The position numbers and the translations under genes are program-made. A stretch of DNA of 64,000 nt, from the NCBI GenBank assembly GCA_013335115.1, contig JAAXWQ010000002.1:264529-328528 (forward strand). Direction: 5' to 3'. The stretch comes from Chlorobiaceae bacterium. Its GTDB lineage: Bacteria; Bacteroidota; Chlorobiia; Chlorobiales; Chlorobiaceae. The notes beneath the pieces were generated by a model. The model was not told where the DNA came from. It was given only the letters and a program-made list of their open reading frames with translations, and searched no databases. Below, in pieces: positions 39,149 to 48,222 of the stretch. Every line of letters begins with the position of its first letter. Position 1 is the first letter of the stretch.

Positions 39149-39311
39149 GTAAATACTTCGAGGCGTAGTCCTGAGCTGCTCCATTCTCATGGATGATTCA
39201 GGAAAATGTCTTAACCGATCTGATTCCAGAGGCCTGAACGGCTTGCCCGGGAAGGCTTTTGGGAGAGGAAATCATAGCTGATCATCATTCTAACCATCTG
39301 GAGAAAAAATC

Positions 39312-39602
39312 ATGAAAAAGATGCTTGATACCCTTGTTTCCTTTGCGGCATTTGGTTTTGGCGGCACGGCTACGGACGACTCTGGTGCGTATGACGACTT
39401 GCTGTTACCAGCTCAGCCCGACAAGGTATTCTCCATCAAATCACAGAAAGGCGTCACCATGATCGAGTATGCCTTGATTGCCGGTTTGATTTCTGTTGTC
39501 GCGATTGGATTTCTTACTAGCGCAGGACAACATGTGACCAGTATTTTTACGGACATCAGTACTGCCCTGGGTACTGCTGCGGGTACTGGTGGTGCAGACT
39601 GA
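39312..39602 (+). CDS. flp: Flp/Tad-type pilin precursor with unusually long leader
   Basis: 96 residues. The processing site is QKG-VTMIEYALIAGLISVV: Gly47 precedes the cut and Glu52-Tyr53 are at +5/+6, as in Flp pilins. The mature form would be 49 residues with one hydrophobic helix and a Gly/Ala/Thr tail. Flp leaders are usually about 10-25 residues, but here 47 residues precede the cut, with a hydrophobic start (MLDTLVSFAAFGFGG) and an acidic middle. GGAG lies eight bases before this ATG and supports it. It is the first gene of the Tad locus, behind a sigma-54 promoter. The prepilin peptidase is encoded at the end of the locus. Confidence 0.9.
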   Translation: MKKMLDTLVSFAAFGFGGTATDDSGAYDDLLLPAQPDKVFSIKSQKGVTMIEYALIAGLISVVAIGFLTSAGQHVTSIFTDISTALGTAAGTGGAD

Positions 39603-39637
39603 ACGTAATTGCCAAGAACTCTTTTACACCCAAAGCA

Positions 39638-40447
39638 GTGAAACTACCACTCTTTGCTGCCATCGCACTCACTCTGGGGGCGATGGCAGCATTCGCCGCC
39701 GCCCGCCTGGTGGGCGTCGCCCAAACAGGGCCCAGGGTCGTCATCGTTGAGCAGCCCATCGAAGCAGGAAAAGCCATTAGAGCAGATCAAATCAAGGCCA
39801 TCGATTGGTCAGGCTCGACCGTACCGCACGAAGCATCCGCTCGCACCACCGACGTGGTCGGTCGAATTGCCATCGTGTCCATGATCCCGGGTGAGCCGGT
39901 CCTGCCAGGCAAATTGGCCCCGAAAAACGCCACTGGCGGGTTATCATCGATCATCCCCGAGGGCAAACGCGCCATTACGGTTCGGGTGAACGAGGTGATT
40001 GCGGTTGCCGGATTTGCCCTGCCGGGGAGCTTTGTGGATGTGTTGGCCAGCGGCAAGGACGCCGACAACCAGCCGTTTTCGCGAACCGTGCTGTCGCGCG
40101 TCAAGGTATTGGCCGTGGCCCAGGAAACCACGGCAGACCAGGCCAAGCCAAAAGTGGTCAATGCCGTAACCCTCGAGCTGACGCCGCTCGAATCTGAAAA
40201 GCTCGACCTGGCCCGCAACATCGGGGTGCTTTCCCTGGTCTTGCGCAACGAGCTCGACACCAGCGAAATAAACTCCGCAGGTGTCCGCCTGCCCGACATC
40301 GTCAATCCGCAGTCCACTCGTGCAGCCTCCGCTTCGCCGGCGGCACCGGCGGTGCCGGCTACGCATACGGTAAGGGCATCTTCGCGTCAAAGCCGTGGAC
40401 CTGAAGAGATCCGTGGCACCAGTCGCCAAACCGTTGCCATCCCCTAA
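39638..40447 (+). CDS. cpaB: Flp pilus assembly protein CpaB/RcpC
   Basis: 269 residues, GTG start (39638). An N-terminal membrane helix (LFAAIALTLGAMAAFAAARLVG) is followed by an SAF-like domain (VIVEQPIEAGKAIRADQIKAIDW) and the RcpC domain (KRAITVRVNEVIAVAGFALPGSFVDVLAS, RTVLSRVKVLAVAQ). A Ser/Ala/Pro-rich tail (about 230-269) follows. CpaB is a periplasmic partner of the Tad secretin, probably steadying it against the cell wall. It lies 35 bases after the pilin gene. Confidence 0.92.
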   Translation: MKLPLFAAIALTLGAMAAFAAARLVGVAQTGPRVVIVEQPIEAGKAIRADQIKAIDWSGSTVPHEASARTTDVVGRIAIVSMIPGEPVLPGKLAPKNATGGLSSIIPEGKRAITVRVNEVIAVAGFALPGSFVDVLASGKDADNQPFSRTVLSRVKVLAVAQETTADQAKPKVVNAVTLELTPLESEKLDLARNIGVLSLVLRNELDTSEINSAGVRLPDIVNPQSTRAASASPAAPAVPATHTVRASSRQSRGPEEIRGTSRQTVAIP

Positions 40448-40458
40448 CCAACACGAAC

Positions 40459-42207
40459 ATGACTTTACCATGCTTCATGCGTTCGGCCTGCAGGATGAGT
40501 GCCCTGGTGGCGCTTGCCGGCACCGTGCCTGTGGCCGCCAAGGCCGCTCCTGAATCCTTGCCCACCAAGTCCTCTCCGGCTCCTGTGGTCGCCAAGGCGG
40601 CCCCTGAATCGATGCCTGCCAAGGCCTCCCTGGTGCTCGCGGGCCCCAAGGCTTCCCCGGTACCCGGGTCCGCCAGGGCCACAGTACCCACAGCCGGCAA
40701 GTCATCCCGGGTAGCGGTGGCCACCAGGTCCTTGCCGGTACCCGCGACCGCGAACGCCTCGCCGGTACGCCTGGCCTCCAGGAACCCGGTACCTGTTACC
40801 GCCAACTCCTCTCCGGTGCCCGTGGCCGCAATGGCCCCACCCACGGCCTACCTTGTGCCTGTGGGCGAATCCAGGGTCTATCGGCTCGAGCGCCCCGTTA
40901 AACGTGTTGCCGTGGGTAACCCCGAGGTGGCCGACTACCTTATGCTCAATGCCTCCGAGCTTTATCTGCTTGGCAAGAAACCTGGCACAACCAATCTTGT
41001 CGTCTGGGACCAACAGGGAAACTTCATCTCCACGCCGCTGCAGGTCAGCCGCAACATGAGCCCCGTAAAGGCCTTGTTGAAAGTCGTCTTGCCGAAAGAG
41101 AACGACGTTCGGATCTTTGCCTCGGGGCCGGCGGTGGTACTGGAGGGCTCCGTATCTGACGCCATGGCTGCTGAGACCGTCACGCGCCTGGTAAAAGCGT
41201 ATCTGGGTGGCACGGTCCCGGGTGTCAACCCCGAATCAACCCTGGCGAACAGTGCCGCCGCCCCTGCCTATGCGACGCCAACCAGTTTGTCTGGCTTGGC
41301 CACTGGTGCCTCGGGCTCTGCGGCATCGGCCAGCACGCAGGGTGCGGCCAACAGTGCGGCTTCTGCCGGCATACCCGGCCTGGTCAACCTCCTCAAGGTC
41401 CGCGATCCGCAGCAGGTCCGGCTCGAAGTCCGCATTGCCGAAGTTTCCAGGTCCTACATCGAAAGCTTGGGCCTCGGCTGGCAGCAAGGCTTGGGCACTA
41501 CCCAGGGCAGCCTCATGACCGGTTTTGTCAGCAACGCAACGCTCGACCTCCTGCTGCAGGCTAAGTACGACCCCATTACCAAGACCACTGTAGGCAACCG
41601 TCTCCTGGCGGACGCCGAGCGCAAGACCAGTTTGTTTAAAATCCTGGCTGAGCCCACCATTGTCGCCATGAGTGGCCAGGAAGGGTACTTCCTGGTTGGC
41701 GGTAAGATTTACACGCCTACCGTCACCTCCAACGGAGCAATCGACTACGTCGAGCGGACCTATGGCGTGGGTTTGCGATTTACGCCCACCGTGCTGGATG
41801 CCGGCCGTATTTCGCTGAGGGTTGCCCCTGAGGTTTCCGAGCCCCTCAAGGATGCCGTTTTTTCGGGAACGACTACCGGCACGTTGCTGCCCGCCTTTAA
41901 AACCAGTTACGCTTCCACCACCGTCCAGATGAACGAAGGGGAAAACCTGGTGATTGGCGGCCTGTTGCGCGACAATCTCAACGACGTCATCCGGGCAGTG
42001 CCTTTGCTGGGTGACATCCCCATCCTCGGCGCGCTGTTCCGGCATACCGAGATGAGTTCTGAAACAACCGAGCTCATGGTCATCATTCGCCCCGTCCTGG
42101 TCAAAGCCAGTGCCTCCGCACCGGAGCTTCCTACCGACAGGGTCGCATCGCCGACACGCAAAGAGCTGTTCATCGACGGAAAGATTCACGGTTCACGGGT
42201 AAAATGA
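40459..42207 (+). CDS. cpaC: Tad/Flp pilus outer-membrane secretin CpaC/RcpA
   Basis: 582 residues. A signal peptide (about 1-28) is followed by a Pro/Ala/Ser-rich spacer of about 100 residues built of six degenerate 17-18 residue units (28-128), the pilus assembly N-domain (YLVPVGESRVYRLERPVKRVAVGNPEVAD), a BON-like region (VVLEGSVSDAMAAETVTRLVKAY), and the secretin beta-domain (RLEVRIAEVSRSYIESLG; VVGLRFTPTVLDAGRISLRVAPEVSE; GENLVIGGLLRD; VPLLGDIPILGALFRH). It forms the outer-membrane gate for the pilus. The gene overlaps tadE by four bases (ATGA). Confidence 0.94.
   Translation: MTLPCFMRSACRMSALVALAGTVPVAAKAAPESLPTKSSPAPVVAKAAPESMPAKASLVLAGPKASPVPGSARATVPTAGKSSRVAVATRSLPVPATANASPVRLASRNPVPVTANSSPVPVAAMAPPTAYLVPVGESRVYRLERPVKRVAVGNPEVADYLMLNASELYLLGKKPGTTNLVVWDQQGNFISTPLQVSRNMSPVKALLKVVLPKENDVRIFASGPAVVLEGSVSDAMAAETVTRLVKAYLGGTVPGVNPESTLANSAAAPAYATPTSLSGLATGASGSAASASTQGAANSAASAGIPGLVNLLKVRDPQQVRLEVRIAEVSRSYIESLGLGWQQGLGTTQGSLMTGFVSNATLDLLLQAKYDPITKTTVGNRLLADAERKTSLFKILAEPTIVAMSGQEGYFLVGGKIYTPTVTSNGAIDYVERTYGVGLRFTPTVLDAGRISLRVAPEVSEPLKDAVFSGTTTGTLLPAFKTSYASTTVQMNEGENLVIGGLLRDNLNDVIRAVPLLGDIPILGALFRHTEMSSETTELMVIIRPVLVKASASAPELPTDRVASPTRKELFIDGKIHGSRVK
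40540..40842 (+). repeat. Six degenerate ~51-54 base repeats in the secretin gene
   Basis: They encode units beginning KAAPESLPTKSSPAPVVA, KAAPESMPAKASLVLAG, PKASPVPG, KSSRVAVAT, ANASPVRL and ANSSPVPV. Copies 1 and 2 still share GCTCCTGAATC-type sequence. The spacer probably spans the periplasm between signal peptide and N-domain. Confidence 0.6.
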
Positions 42208-42680
42208 CTCCAATGTGCACAGATATCGCCAGGTTTCAGGTCCCGGCAACGGAAGGCGCCCAATCCCAAAAGGGCAATGTGCTGATCGAATTTGCGCTTA
42301 TCCTGCCCTTGTTCCTGCTTCTCCTTTTCGGGGTGGTTACGTTTTCCGTAGCCTTGTACGATAAAACCATGCTCACCATGGCCACCCGTGAGGGCGCTCG
42401 TGCCGGAGCCATGTACGTTGCCACCTCCGCTGCCGACATGACGGCCACCAACACCGCAGCAGCCACTGCCGCCAAAGGCAAAACCGAAGCGCTCCTTAAT
42501 AATAATATCAAACTCATCTCCTTTGCGTCTGGAAGCGTTACGCCCACGGTCACGGCTAGCGTTGATACAGGCACCAAGAACATCAATGTCAAAGCCAGCA
42601 TCTCGTTCACTGGACTCTATGTTCTTCCTGATGCAATGCAGATCGCAGCTGAATCTACGATGAGGACCGAATACCAATGA
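42204..42680 (+). CDS. tadE: TadE-like pseudopilin
   Basis: 158 residues. A processing-like site, SQKGNVLIEFALILPLFLLLLFG (Gly, then Glu at about +5), starts a TadE-type hydrophobic helix, and EGARAGAMYVATSA follows as usual for TadE. It is probably a minor pilin needed for Flp assembly, cut by the locus peptidase. It shares four-base stop/start overlaps with the secretin gene before it and the TadG-like gene after it. Confidence 0.9.
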   Translation: MTPMCTDIARFQVPATEGAQSQKGNVLIEFALILPLFLLLLFGVVTFSVALYDKTMLTMATREGARAGAMYVATSAADMTATNTAAATAAKGKTEALLNNNIKLISFASGSVTPTVTASVDTGTKNINVKASISFTGLYVLPDAMQIAAESTMRTEYQ

Positions 42681-43696
42681 CAAGGTCACACTACATCATC
42701 AAATGGTTGCCCGGACAGCGTGGCAGTGCCTCTATCTGGTTTGTCTTGTGCTTGCCGGTGTTGCTGGGATTTGCCGCTTTGTCGGTTGACCTGGCTCGCC
42801 TCAACCTCATCAAGGTCGAACTTCAAAACGCGGCCGACGCTGCTGCCCTGGGCGGTGCTTATGCCATCAGCGTCCCCTCTTCTTCGAAGAAGGACCAGCC
42901 TTACAACTGGACAGCGGCCATAGACAGGGCGACCAAGGTGGCAACATCCAACTTTGCCAACGGCGCGAAGATTACGGATGCGACTGTTGAAACGGGTTAC
43001 TGGAACCTTAAAGCCAGTGCCGTCGACGGCAAAAGCTGTGGAACCGGATGCGTCCCTTACGTCCGGGCAACGGTAACAATCTCCAGCACCGAAAACAACG
43101 GGCCCGTGAAGTTTTTTTTCGCCCCCATTTTTCATGTTGCCCAAAGTAACATTCAAGCCAGTGCCACTGCCGTGACAGGCCCACCCTCGGGCGGTACGGG
43201 CATGTTTCCCTGGGCCATCGATGAAAGTTTCCTGTTAAAAAACTGGAAAGCATATAAGCAAGGCAAAAGCCTGACTATCGCTTCCGTCTACAAAGGCGGC
43301 CATGGCCAATGGAGCAGCTTAATGGGAAATACCTCAGCGGACTCATACATAGATGGATTGATGACGAAAGGAAACTCAAACTATTTAGCTATAAACAGCT
43401 CCGACACCAAGATTTATATAGCAAATGGCGCAATGTCTAACCTGTATGGCGATGCGGCAGGCTTAATCGGTTCAGGCAAAATTTTTGCCGTACCCGTTGT
43501 TCAAACTCTTGCTCAAGGTTCCTCGGTACCAATCCTTGAGATTGCCGCTTTTCAAATTGACTCCGTTAAAAAGAACGGTGCCAACAGCACGGTTACGGGT
43601 CATTTCATCGATGGATATACTTTCCCCGGCCTCACCCTGGGCGATGGCCACGGGAAGTTATACGGCGCCTTCACTGCACCAGTACTGGTCCAATAA
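42677..43696 (+). CDS. tadG: TadG-like pilus-associated protein
   Basis: 339 residues. The N-terminal helix QRGSASIWFVLCLPVLLGFAALSVDLARL and the segment VELQNAADAAALGGAYA are the Tad_N pattern shared by TadG-like proteins. The rest (about 60-339) is mostly beta, secreted-looking sequence rich in Asn, Ser and Gly with one Cys pair (KSCGTGC, about 111-116), and shows no von Willebrand domain. It overlaps tadE by four bases. It is probably a periplasmic or surface component; role is inferred. Confidence 0.82.
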   Translation: MTRSHYIIKWLPGQRGSASIWFVLCLPVLLGFAALSVDLARLNLIKVELQNAADAAALGGAYAISVPSSSKKDQPYNWTAAIDRATKVATSNFANGAKITDATVETGYWNLKASAVDGKSCGTGCVPYVRATVTISSTENNGPVKFFFAPIFHVAQSNIQASATAVTGPPSGGTGMFPWAIDESFLLKNWKAYKQGKSLTIASVYKGGHGQWSSLMGNTSADSYIDGLMTKGNSNYLAINSSDTKIYIANGAMSNLYGDAAGLIGSGKIFAVPVVQTLAQGSSVPILEIAAFQIDSVKKNGANSTVTGHFIDGYTFPGLTLGDGHGKLYGAFTAPVLVQ

Positions 43697-43702
43697 ACAC
43701 CC

Positions 43703-44854
43703 ATGAACATTACTCTTTACTCTCCCCGGCCATGGGAGGTCCCCGACACCCAGCTTGACCTGGGTCAGCACCAGCTGGTCCGACTGGTGGGCGAGCCTGG
43801 GGTTATGGTGCGCCAACTCAACGCGCAAGCCGCCGATCTCGTTTTTCTGGTGGGCTTTGACCCTGCCGAGCCCCGCTACATCCAAGAGGTTGAGAAACTC
43901 TGCCTCTCGCTGCCGCAAGCAGCCATCGTGGCCGTGCACCCACAGGCACAGCCCGAACTGTTGTTGACCCTTATGCGCGCCGGTGTGCGTGAAGTCATCG
44001 TCGACAGCACCCCCGAAACCCTGCGACAGGTTATCGAGCGCGCCCGCCTTCGTGCCAAAGGCGCCAGCATCAGCCGGGGACGGGTTTTTGGGTTTGTCGC
44101 TTCCAAAGGGGGGGATGGCTGCTCCTGCATCGCGGCCAACCTGGCCTATGCGCTCGCACAAGTGCCCGAAACCCGCGTGCTGGCCGTCGATCTTTCTTTA
44201 CCTTTTGGCGACCTCGACATGTACCTCACCGGAGATAACCACCCGCAAGACCTGGCCGACATCTCCGGTCAATCCGACAGGATCGACCAGTCGCTGCTCG
44301 ACAGCATGGTGCAGCACCTCAACCCCACGCTCGACCTCATCCCCTCGCCCACGACGTTTGAAAAAATCGTTCAGATCGAACCCGAGCGCGTGAGCCAGCT
44401 GATTCAGCTTGCTACAAATTTTTACGACTACATCCTGGTTGACTTCGGCTCATCTTTTGACCAGGTCGGCATCTGGGTCCTGGAGCACCTGAACGAACTC
44501 TGCATCGTATCCACCCCGTCGTTGCCGTCGCTGCGCAGGGCGGGCCAACTGCTCAAGCTCTGGAAAGAATTTGAAAAACCCATGTCGCGCGTCGAAATCA
44601 TCCTCAACCGTGACGACACGAGCGCTCCCGTTTCCATTGCCGAAATCGAAAAAGTCATCGGCAGGCCCATTGACAGACGCCTCCCCTCCGACGCCGAAGC
44701 CGTGCAGCAATCCCTTTTGATTGGTCAGCCTTTCCTGCACGTGGAACCCAGGTCCGAACTTTCCAAAACCATCGTTGACTGGGCCGCGCAACTCACCGGC
44801 AACAGTCATCGTCATCGTAAACGCTCGCTATGGGAACGCTTAAAGATCAAATAG
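43703..44854 (+). CDS. tadZ: Tad pilus localisation ATPase CpaE/TadZ
   Basis: 383 residues. The N-terminal receiver-like atypical domain (about 1-125) is followed by a MinD/ParA-type ATPase domain: FGFVASKGGDGCSCIAANLAYAL (deviant Walker A with KGGxG), LAVDLSLPFGDLDMYL, and DYILVDFGSSFDQVG. The Walker A has Cys where GKT/GKS is usual (GGDGCS), a feature of many TadZ proteins. It places the pilus machine at the cell pole. Its last 25 bases overlap the start of tadA. Confidence 0.9.
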   Translation: MNITLYSPRPWEVPDTQLDLGQHQLVRLVGEPGVMVRQLNAQAADLVFLVGFDPAEPRYIQEVEKLCLSLPQAAIVAVHPQAQPELLLTLMRAGVREVIVDSTPETLRQVIERARLRAKGASISRGRVFGFVASKGGDGCSCIAANLAYALAQVPETRVLAVDLSLPFGDLDMYLTGDNHPQDLADISGQSDRIDQSLLDSMVQHLNPTLDLIPSPTTFEKIVQIEPERVSQLIQLATNFYDYILVDFGSSFDQVGIWVLEHLNELCIVSTPSLPSLRRAGQLLKLWKEFEKPMSRVEIILNRDDTSAPVSIAEIEKVIGRPIDRRLPSDAEAVQQSLLIGQPFLHVEPRSELSKTIVDWAAQLTGNSHRHRKRSLWERLKIK

Positions 44855-46269
44855 CCCGCTGGAACCTTTCCACCAAACGGGTTACGGTTCCCCCGACATC
44901 GGTGCCTGGCGCCGCCGATGCGCCGGCACGACCTCAGGTCGTTGAGGCTCAGGCTTCGCCAGCACCATCGCCGGCGATAAAAGCCAAGGCTACCCCGGGG
45001 GTTGACTATTGCGCAACCAAAATGAAGTTGCACCAACAGCTGCTCACCCGCATCGATCTCAACTCCATCGAAAGCCTGACCCCCGAGCAGCTGCGCAACC
45101 AGCTTGGGGCTTTGCTGGTCGAGTTCATCGAAGAGGACTCCATCCCCCTCAATGATCGGGAACGCGCCAGGCTGGTGGCCGACCTCAAAAACGAGATCAT
45201 GGGCCTTGGCCCTTTGGAGCCCTTGCTTGCCGACCCCGCCATTTCTGAAATCATGGTCAACGGCCATCAAAACATCTTTGTCGAAAAAGGCGGATGCATT
45301 GAGAGTACCGACATCCGCTTCAACGACGATGCACACCTCATGAAAATCATCGACAAGATCGTCTCCCGTGTGGGACGGCGCATCGATGAATCCAGCCCCA
45401 TGGCTGATTCACGCCTGCCCGATGGGGCCCGCGTCAACGCCATCATTCCGCCATTGGCCCTCGACGGCCCGGTCCTCACCATTCGGCGCTTTTCGGTGGT
45501 TCCGCTGCTCATGCACGACCTCATTGAAAAACACACACTGACGCCAGCCATGGCCGAACTGCTCTCGGCCCTGGTTAAGGTCAAGTGCAACATCATCATT
45601 TCCGGGGGGACCGGTACGGGCAAGACCACGCTGCTCAACATCCTCTCAAGCTTCATTCCAAGCAGCGAACGCATCGTCACCATTGAAGACACTGCCGAAC
45701 TGCAGCTTCAGCAGGACCATGTTATCCGCCTGGAAACGCGCCCGCCGAACATTGAAGGCAAAGGCGAAATCACCATGCGCGCACTGGTGAAAAACTCCTT
45801 GCGCATGCGGCCCGACCGCATCGTGCTGGGCGAGATCCGCAGCGCCGAGGTGATCGACATGCTCCAGGCCATGAACACCGGGCACGAGGGCTCGCTCACC
45901 ACCATTCACGCCAACACCCCGCGGGATGCACTGAGCCGGCTCGAAAACCTGGTGGGGATGGGTGGCATCAGCCTTCCCGGCAAAGCCCTCCGGCAGCTCA
46001 TTACCTCGTCGATTCACTTTATCGTCCAGGTCACCAGGCTGGATGACGGTAGCCGCAAGCTTACGAGCATCCAGGAAATCATCGGCATGGAGGGCGACAT
46101 CATCACCACCCAGGAAATCTATTGCTACAAGCGCACCGGCACCAACCCGGACGGATCCGTGCAGGGAATGTTCAGCGCTACGGGCGTGCGTCCCAGGGTG
46201 TATGAAAAAATATGCACTTACGGTATTCGCCTCAGTGACGGCATGTTCGACCCCGGCGTCAACGATTAA
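44830..46269 (+). CDS. tadA: Tad pilus assembly ATPase CpaF/TadA
   Basis: 479 residues of the VirB11/GspE secretion ATPase family. An N-terminal Pro/Ala-rich tail leads into the N-domain (about 60-240, MGLGPLEPLLADPAISEIMVNGHQNIFVE), then Walker A GGTGTGKTTLLNIL, the Asp box IVTIEDTAELQLQQDHV, Walker B RPDRIVLGEIRSAEV and the His box GHEGSLTTIHAN. It powers pilus extension and secretion from the cytoplasm. It overlaps tadZ by 25 bases. Confidence 0.96.
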   Translation: MGTLKDQIARWNLSTKRVTVPPTSVPGAADAPARPQVVEAQASPAPSPAIKAKATPGVDYCATKMKLHQQLLTRIDLNSIESLTPEQLRNQLGALLVEFIEEDSIPLNDRERARLVADLKNEIMGLGPLEPLLADPAISEIMVNGHQNIFVEKGGCIESTDIRFNDDAHLMKIIDKIVSRVGRRIDESSPMADSRLPDGARVNAIIPPLALDGPVLTIRRFSVVPLLMHDLIEKHTLTPAMAELLSALVKVKCNIIISGGTGTGKTTLLNILSSFIPSSERIVTIEDTAELQLQQDHVIRLETRPPNIEGKGEITMRALVKNSLRMRPDRIVLGEIRSAEVIDMLQAMNTGHEGSLTTIHANTPRDALSRLENLVGMGGISLPGKALRQLITSSIHFIVQVTRLDDGSRKLTSIQEIIGMEGDIITTQEIYCYKRTGTNPDGSVQGMFSATGVRPRVYEKICTYGIRLSDGMFDPGVND

Positions 46270-46283
46270 CCCGCGAGCACATC

Positions 46284-47255
46284 ATGAACAAGGTTTTACT
46301 CCCGTTCCTGGCTTTTGTGGCCGTCATGCTGATCATGTTGCTCCTCTATGGGGTGTGGGTCTACGTTTTCGACCGCAGCAACCAGGCCAGGAAAAAACAG
46401 CGCTTGCAGACTATCCACAACGCCGTTCAGCCGGGCGGGCACAACCTGGACAGCGTGCAAGCCAGCCGGCAGGAGCGTGCACTCGAAACCTGGCTGCGCT
46501 CACGCTCCAGGACATTTGAACTACTTGAAAACCTGGCCAGGCAAGCCCACAGCCCGATCTCTGCCGGGCGCTTGGTGGGCATCATGCTCGCCTTTTTTAC
46601 GGTGGTTGTGGTGCTTGGACTGCTGCGCCAGGCAAACCCTTTGCTCATGCTGGTGCTTGCGGTCGCCATCGCCGGTACGCCGGTCCTGTGGTTACGTCGA
46701 AAGGCCAGTCGACGCCGCCAGGCCTTCGGAGACAAGCTCCCGGAAGCGATCGACTACATTTCGCGGGCACTGCGCGCCGGCCACAGCCTCAGCACGGCCA
46801 TCGGCATGCTTGGCAAGGAGTTCCCAGACCCCATAGGCCATGAATTCAAAGCCGTCTCCGATGAAATCCTCTTCAGCATCCCGTTCAAAGACGCCATGGG
46901 CCAACTCGCCGATCGCGTGCAAAGCAATGACCTCAATTTCTTTGTCATCTCGCTCATGATCCAGCACGAAACCGGCGGCAACCTCACCGAACTGCTTGAC
47001 GGGCTGGCCAAAACCATGCGCGAACGTGTCAAGCTGCGCGGCAAGATCCGCACGCTCTCATCCGAAGGGCGCGTATCAGCGCTGATACTTGGTGGCATGC
47101 CGTTTGTGCTCACCGGCATCCTCCTGTTCATCAACCCCGTCTACATCTCGACGCTCTGGACCACTCCCCAGGGCCAGAATCTCATTTCCATCGGTGGCGG
47201 GCTCATGGTTGTTGGCTTCCTCCTGCTCAACCGCATCATCCAGATCAAGGTTTAA
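46284..47255 (+). CDS. tadB: Tad pilus inner-membrane protein TadB
   Basis: 323 residues with a type II secretion F domain. Membrane helices lie near the N-terminus (LPFLAFVAVMLIMLLLYGVWVYVF), around 95-135 and at the C-terminal end. The T2SSF pattern is KLPEAIDYISRALRAGHSLSTAIGMLGKE...GDRVQSNDLNFFVISLMIQHETGGNLTELLDGLA. With TadC it forms the inner-membrane platform of the pilus. It starts 14 bases after tadA. Confidence 0.93.
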   Translation: MNKVLLPFLAFVAVMLIMLLLYGVWVYVFDRSNQARKKQRLQTIHNAVQPGGHNLDSVQASRQERALETWLRSRSRTFELLENLARQAHSPISAGRLVGIMLAFFTVVVVLGLLRQANPLLMLVLAVAIAGTPVLWLRRKASRRRQAFGDKLPEAIDYISRALRAGHSLSTAIGMLGKEFPDPIGHEFKAVSDEILFSIPFKDAMGQLADRVQSNDLNFFVISLMIQHETGGNLTELLDGLAKTMRERVKLRGKIRTLSSEGRVSALILGGMPFVLTGILLFINPVYISTLWTTPQGQNLISIGGGLMVVGFLLLNRIIQIKV

Positions 47256-47274
47256 CCCTAGCCGCTCCCACACC

Positions 47275-48222
47275 ATGCTTGCAACATTGCAAATCCTGAC
47301 GATCGTGCTCACGGGGGCTGCTGCCGCCTCGCTTGCGCTTGCGTCGTACGGTTGGGCGATCGACAACGCCCTCAAAAAACGCTTTACCCGAGTCGTTCGC
47401 CAAGGCTGGGCCACGGCTGACGCATCCTTGACCAAGACGGCCAATCCCCGCAAGGTGGCCGCCGTCATCGATATCCTGTCCAAGCTCTCGCTCCCGGAAG
47501 AGGGTTGGCAAAGCTCTAGTGTCCGGCTCAGGTTTTTGCAGGCCGGAATCCGCAATAAAAATGCACCGCGCGACTACTTCGCCATCAAGACCCTGCTCAC
47601 CATGGTGCTACCGGTGGCGCTGGCTTTGTCCCTGCATTTCACCCGGCCGGACATCCCCGTCATACGGGTCTTGCTCCTGGTGCTGCTCACCGCCGCAGCA
47701 GGCTACTACCTGCCCGAACTGTTCCTGCGTTTCATCACCCGGCAACGTATCGAACGCATGCGCAACAGCCTGCCCGACATGATCGACCTCATGGTCATCT
47801 GCACCGAGTCGGGAATGGGCATCGACTCCGCCATTGCCCGCATATCGCACGAAATGGCCCGTATCGCCCCCGACCTGGCCCAGGAGTTTTACCTCTCGGC
47901 CCTCGAGATGCGTGCCGGCGCCACCCGCATCGATGCCTTGCGCAACCTTGCACTGCGTTCACGCCTTGAAGACCTGGAAGATTTCGTCGCCATGCTGGTA
48001 CAGGCCGATAAGTTTGGTACCAGCCTTGCTGAATCGTTGCGTGTGCAGTCAGACATGATGCGCTCACGCCGTTCCCAACGAGCCGAAGAGCTTGCTGCCA
48101 AAATTCCCGTCAAAATGCTGCTGCCGCTCGCTTTGTTTATTTTCCCGACGCTCCTGATGGTCCTGCTGGGCCCGGCAGTCATCCAGATGATTCAAGCCTT
48201 CTCAAACAAGCCCATACCATGA
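47275..48222 (+). CDS. tadC: Tad pilus inner-membrane protein TadC
   Basis: 315 residues from the ATG at 47275; the frame is open to 47089 but that part overlaps tadB. Helices at the N-terminus (LQILTIVLTGAAAASLALASYGWAI), about 105-145 and the C-terminus, with the T2SSF segment SLPDMIDLMVICTESGMGIDSAIARISHEM...DLEDFVAMLVQADKFGTSLAESLRVQSD. It is a paralogue of TadB and its platform partner. It overlaps the peptidase gene by four bases. Confidence 0.93.
   Translation: MLATLQILTIVLTGAAAASLALASYGWAIDNALKKRFTRVVRQGWATADASLTKTANPRKVAAVIDILSKLSLPEEGWQSSSVRLRFLQAGIRNKNAPRDYFAIKTLLTMVLPVALALSLHFTRPDIPVIRVLLLVLLTAAAGYYLPELFLRFITRQRIERMRNSLPDMIDLMVICTESGMGIDSAIARISHEMARIAPDLAQEFYLSALEMRAGATRIDALRNLALRSRLEDLEDFVAMLVQADKFGTSLAESLRVQSDMMRSRRSQRAEELAAKIPVKMLLPLALFIFPTLLMVLLGPAVIQMIQAFSNKPIP

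Larger units (their letters stand above)
38779..39311. other. 533-base gap between glmS and the Tad locus
   Basis: It holds a stable hairpin at 38826-38863, two palindromes at 39025-39054, a sigma-54 promoter at 39132-39148 and a leader of about 150 bases to the pilin gene. Open frames in it (for example 38872-39168) are pyrimidine-rich and do not look like protein. Confidence 0.6.

Noticed and set aside
40540..40842. Tandem repeat considered as a CRISPR array
   Set aside because: Units are degenerate, in frame and coding for a Pro/Ala spacer; there are no identical repeats with unique spacers and no cas genes.
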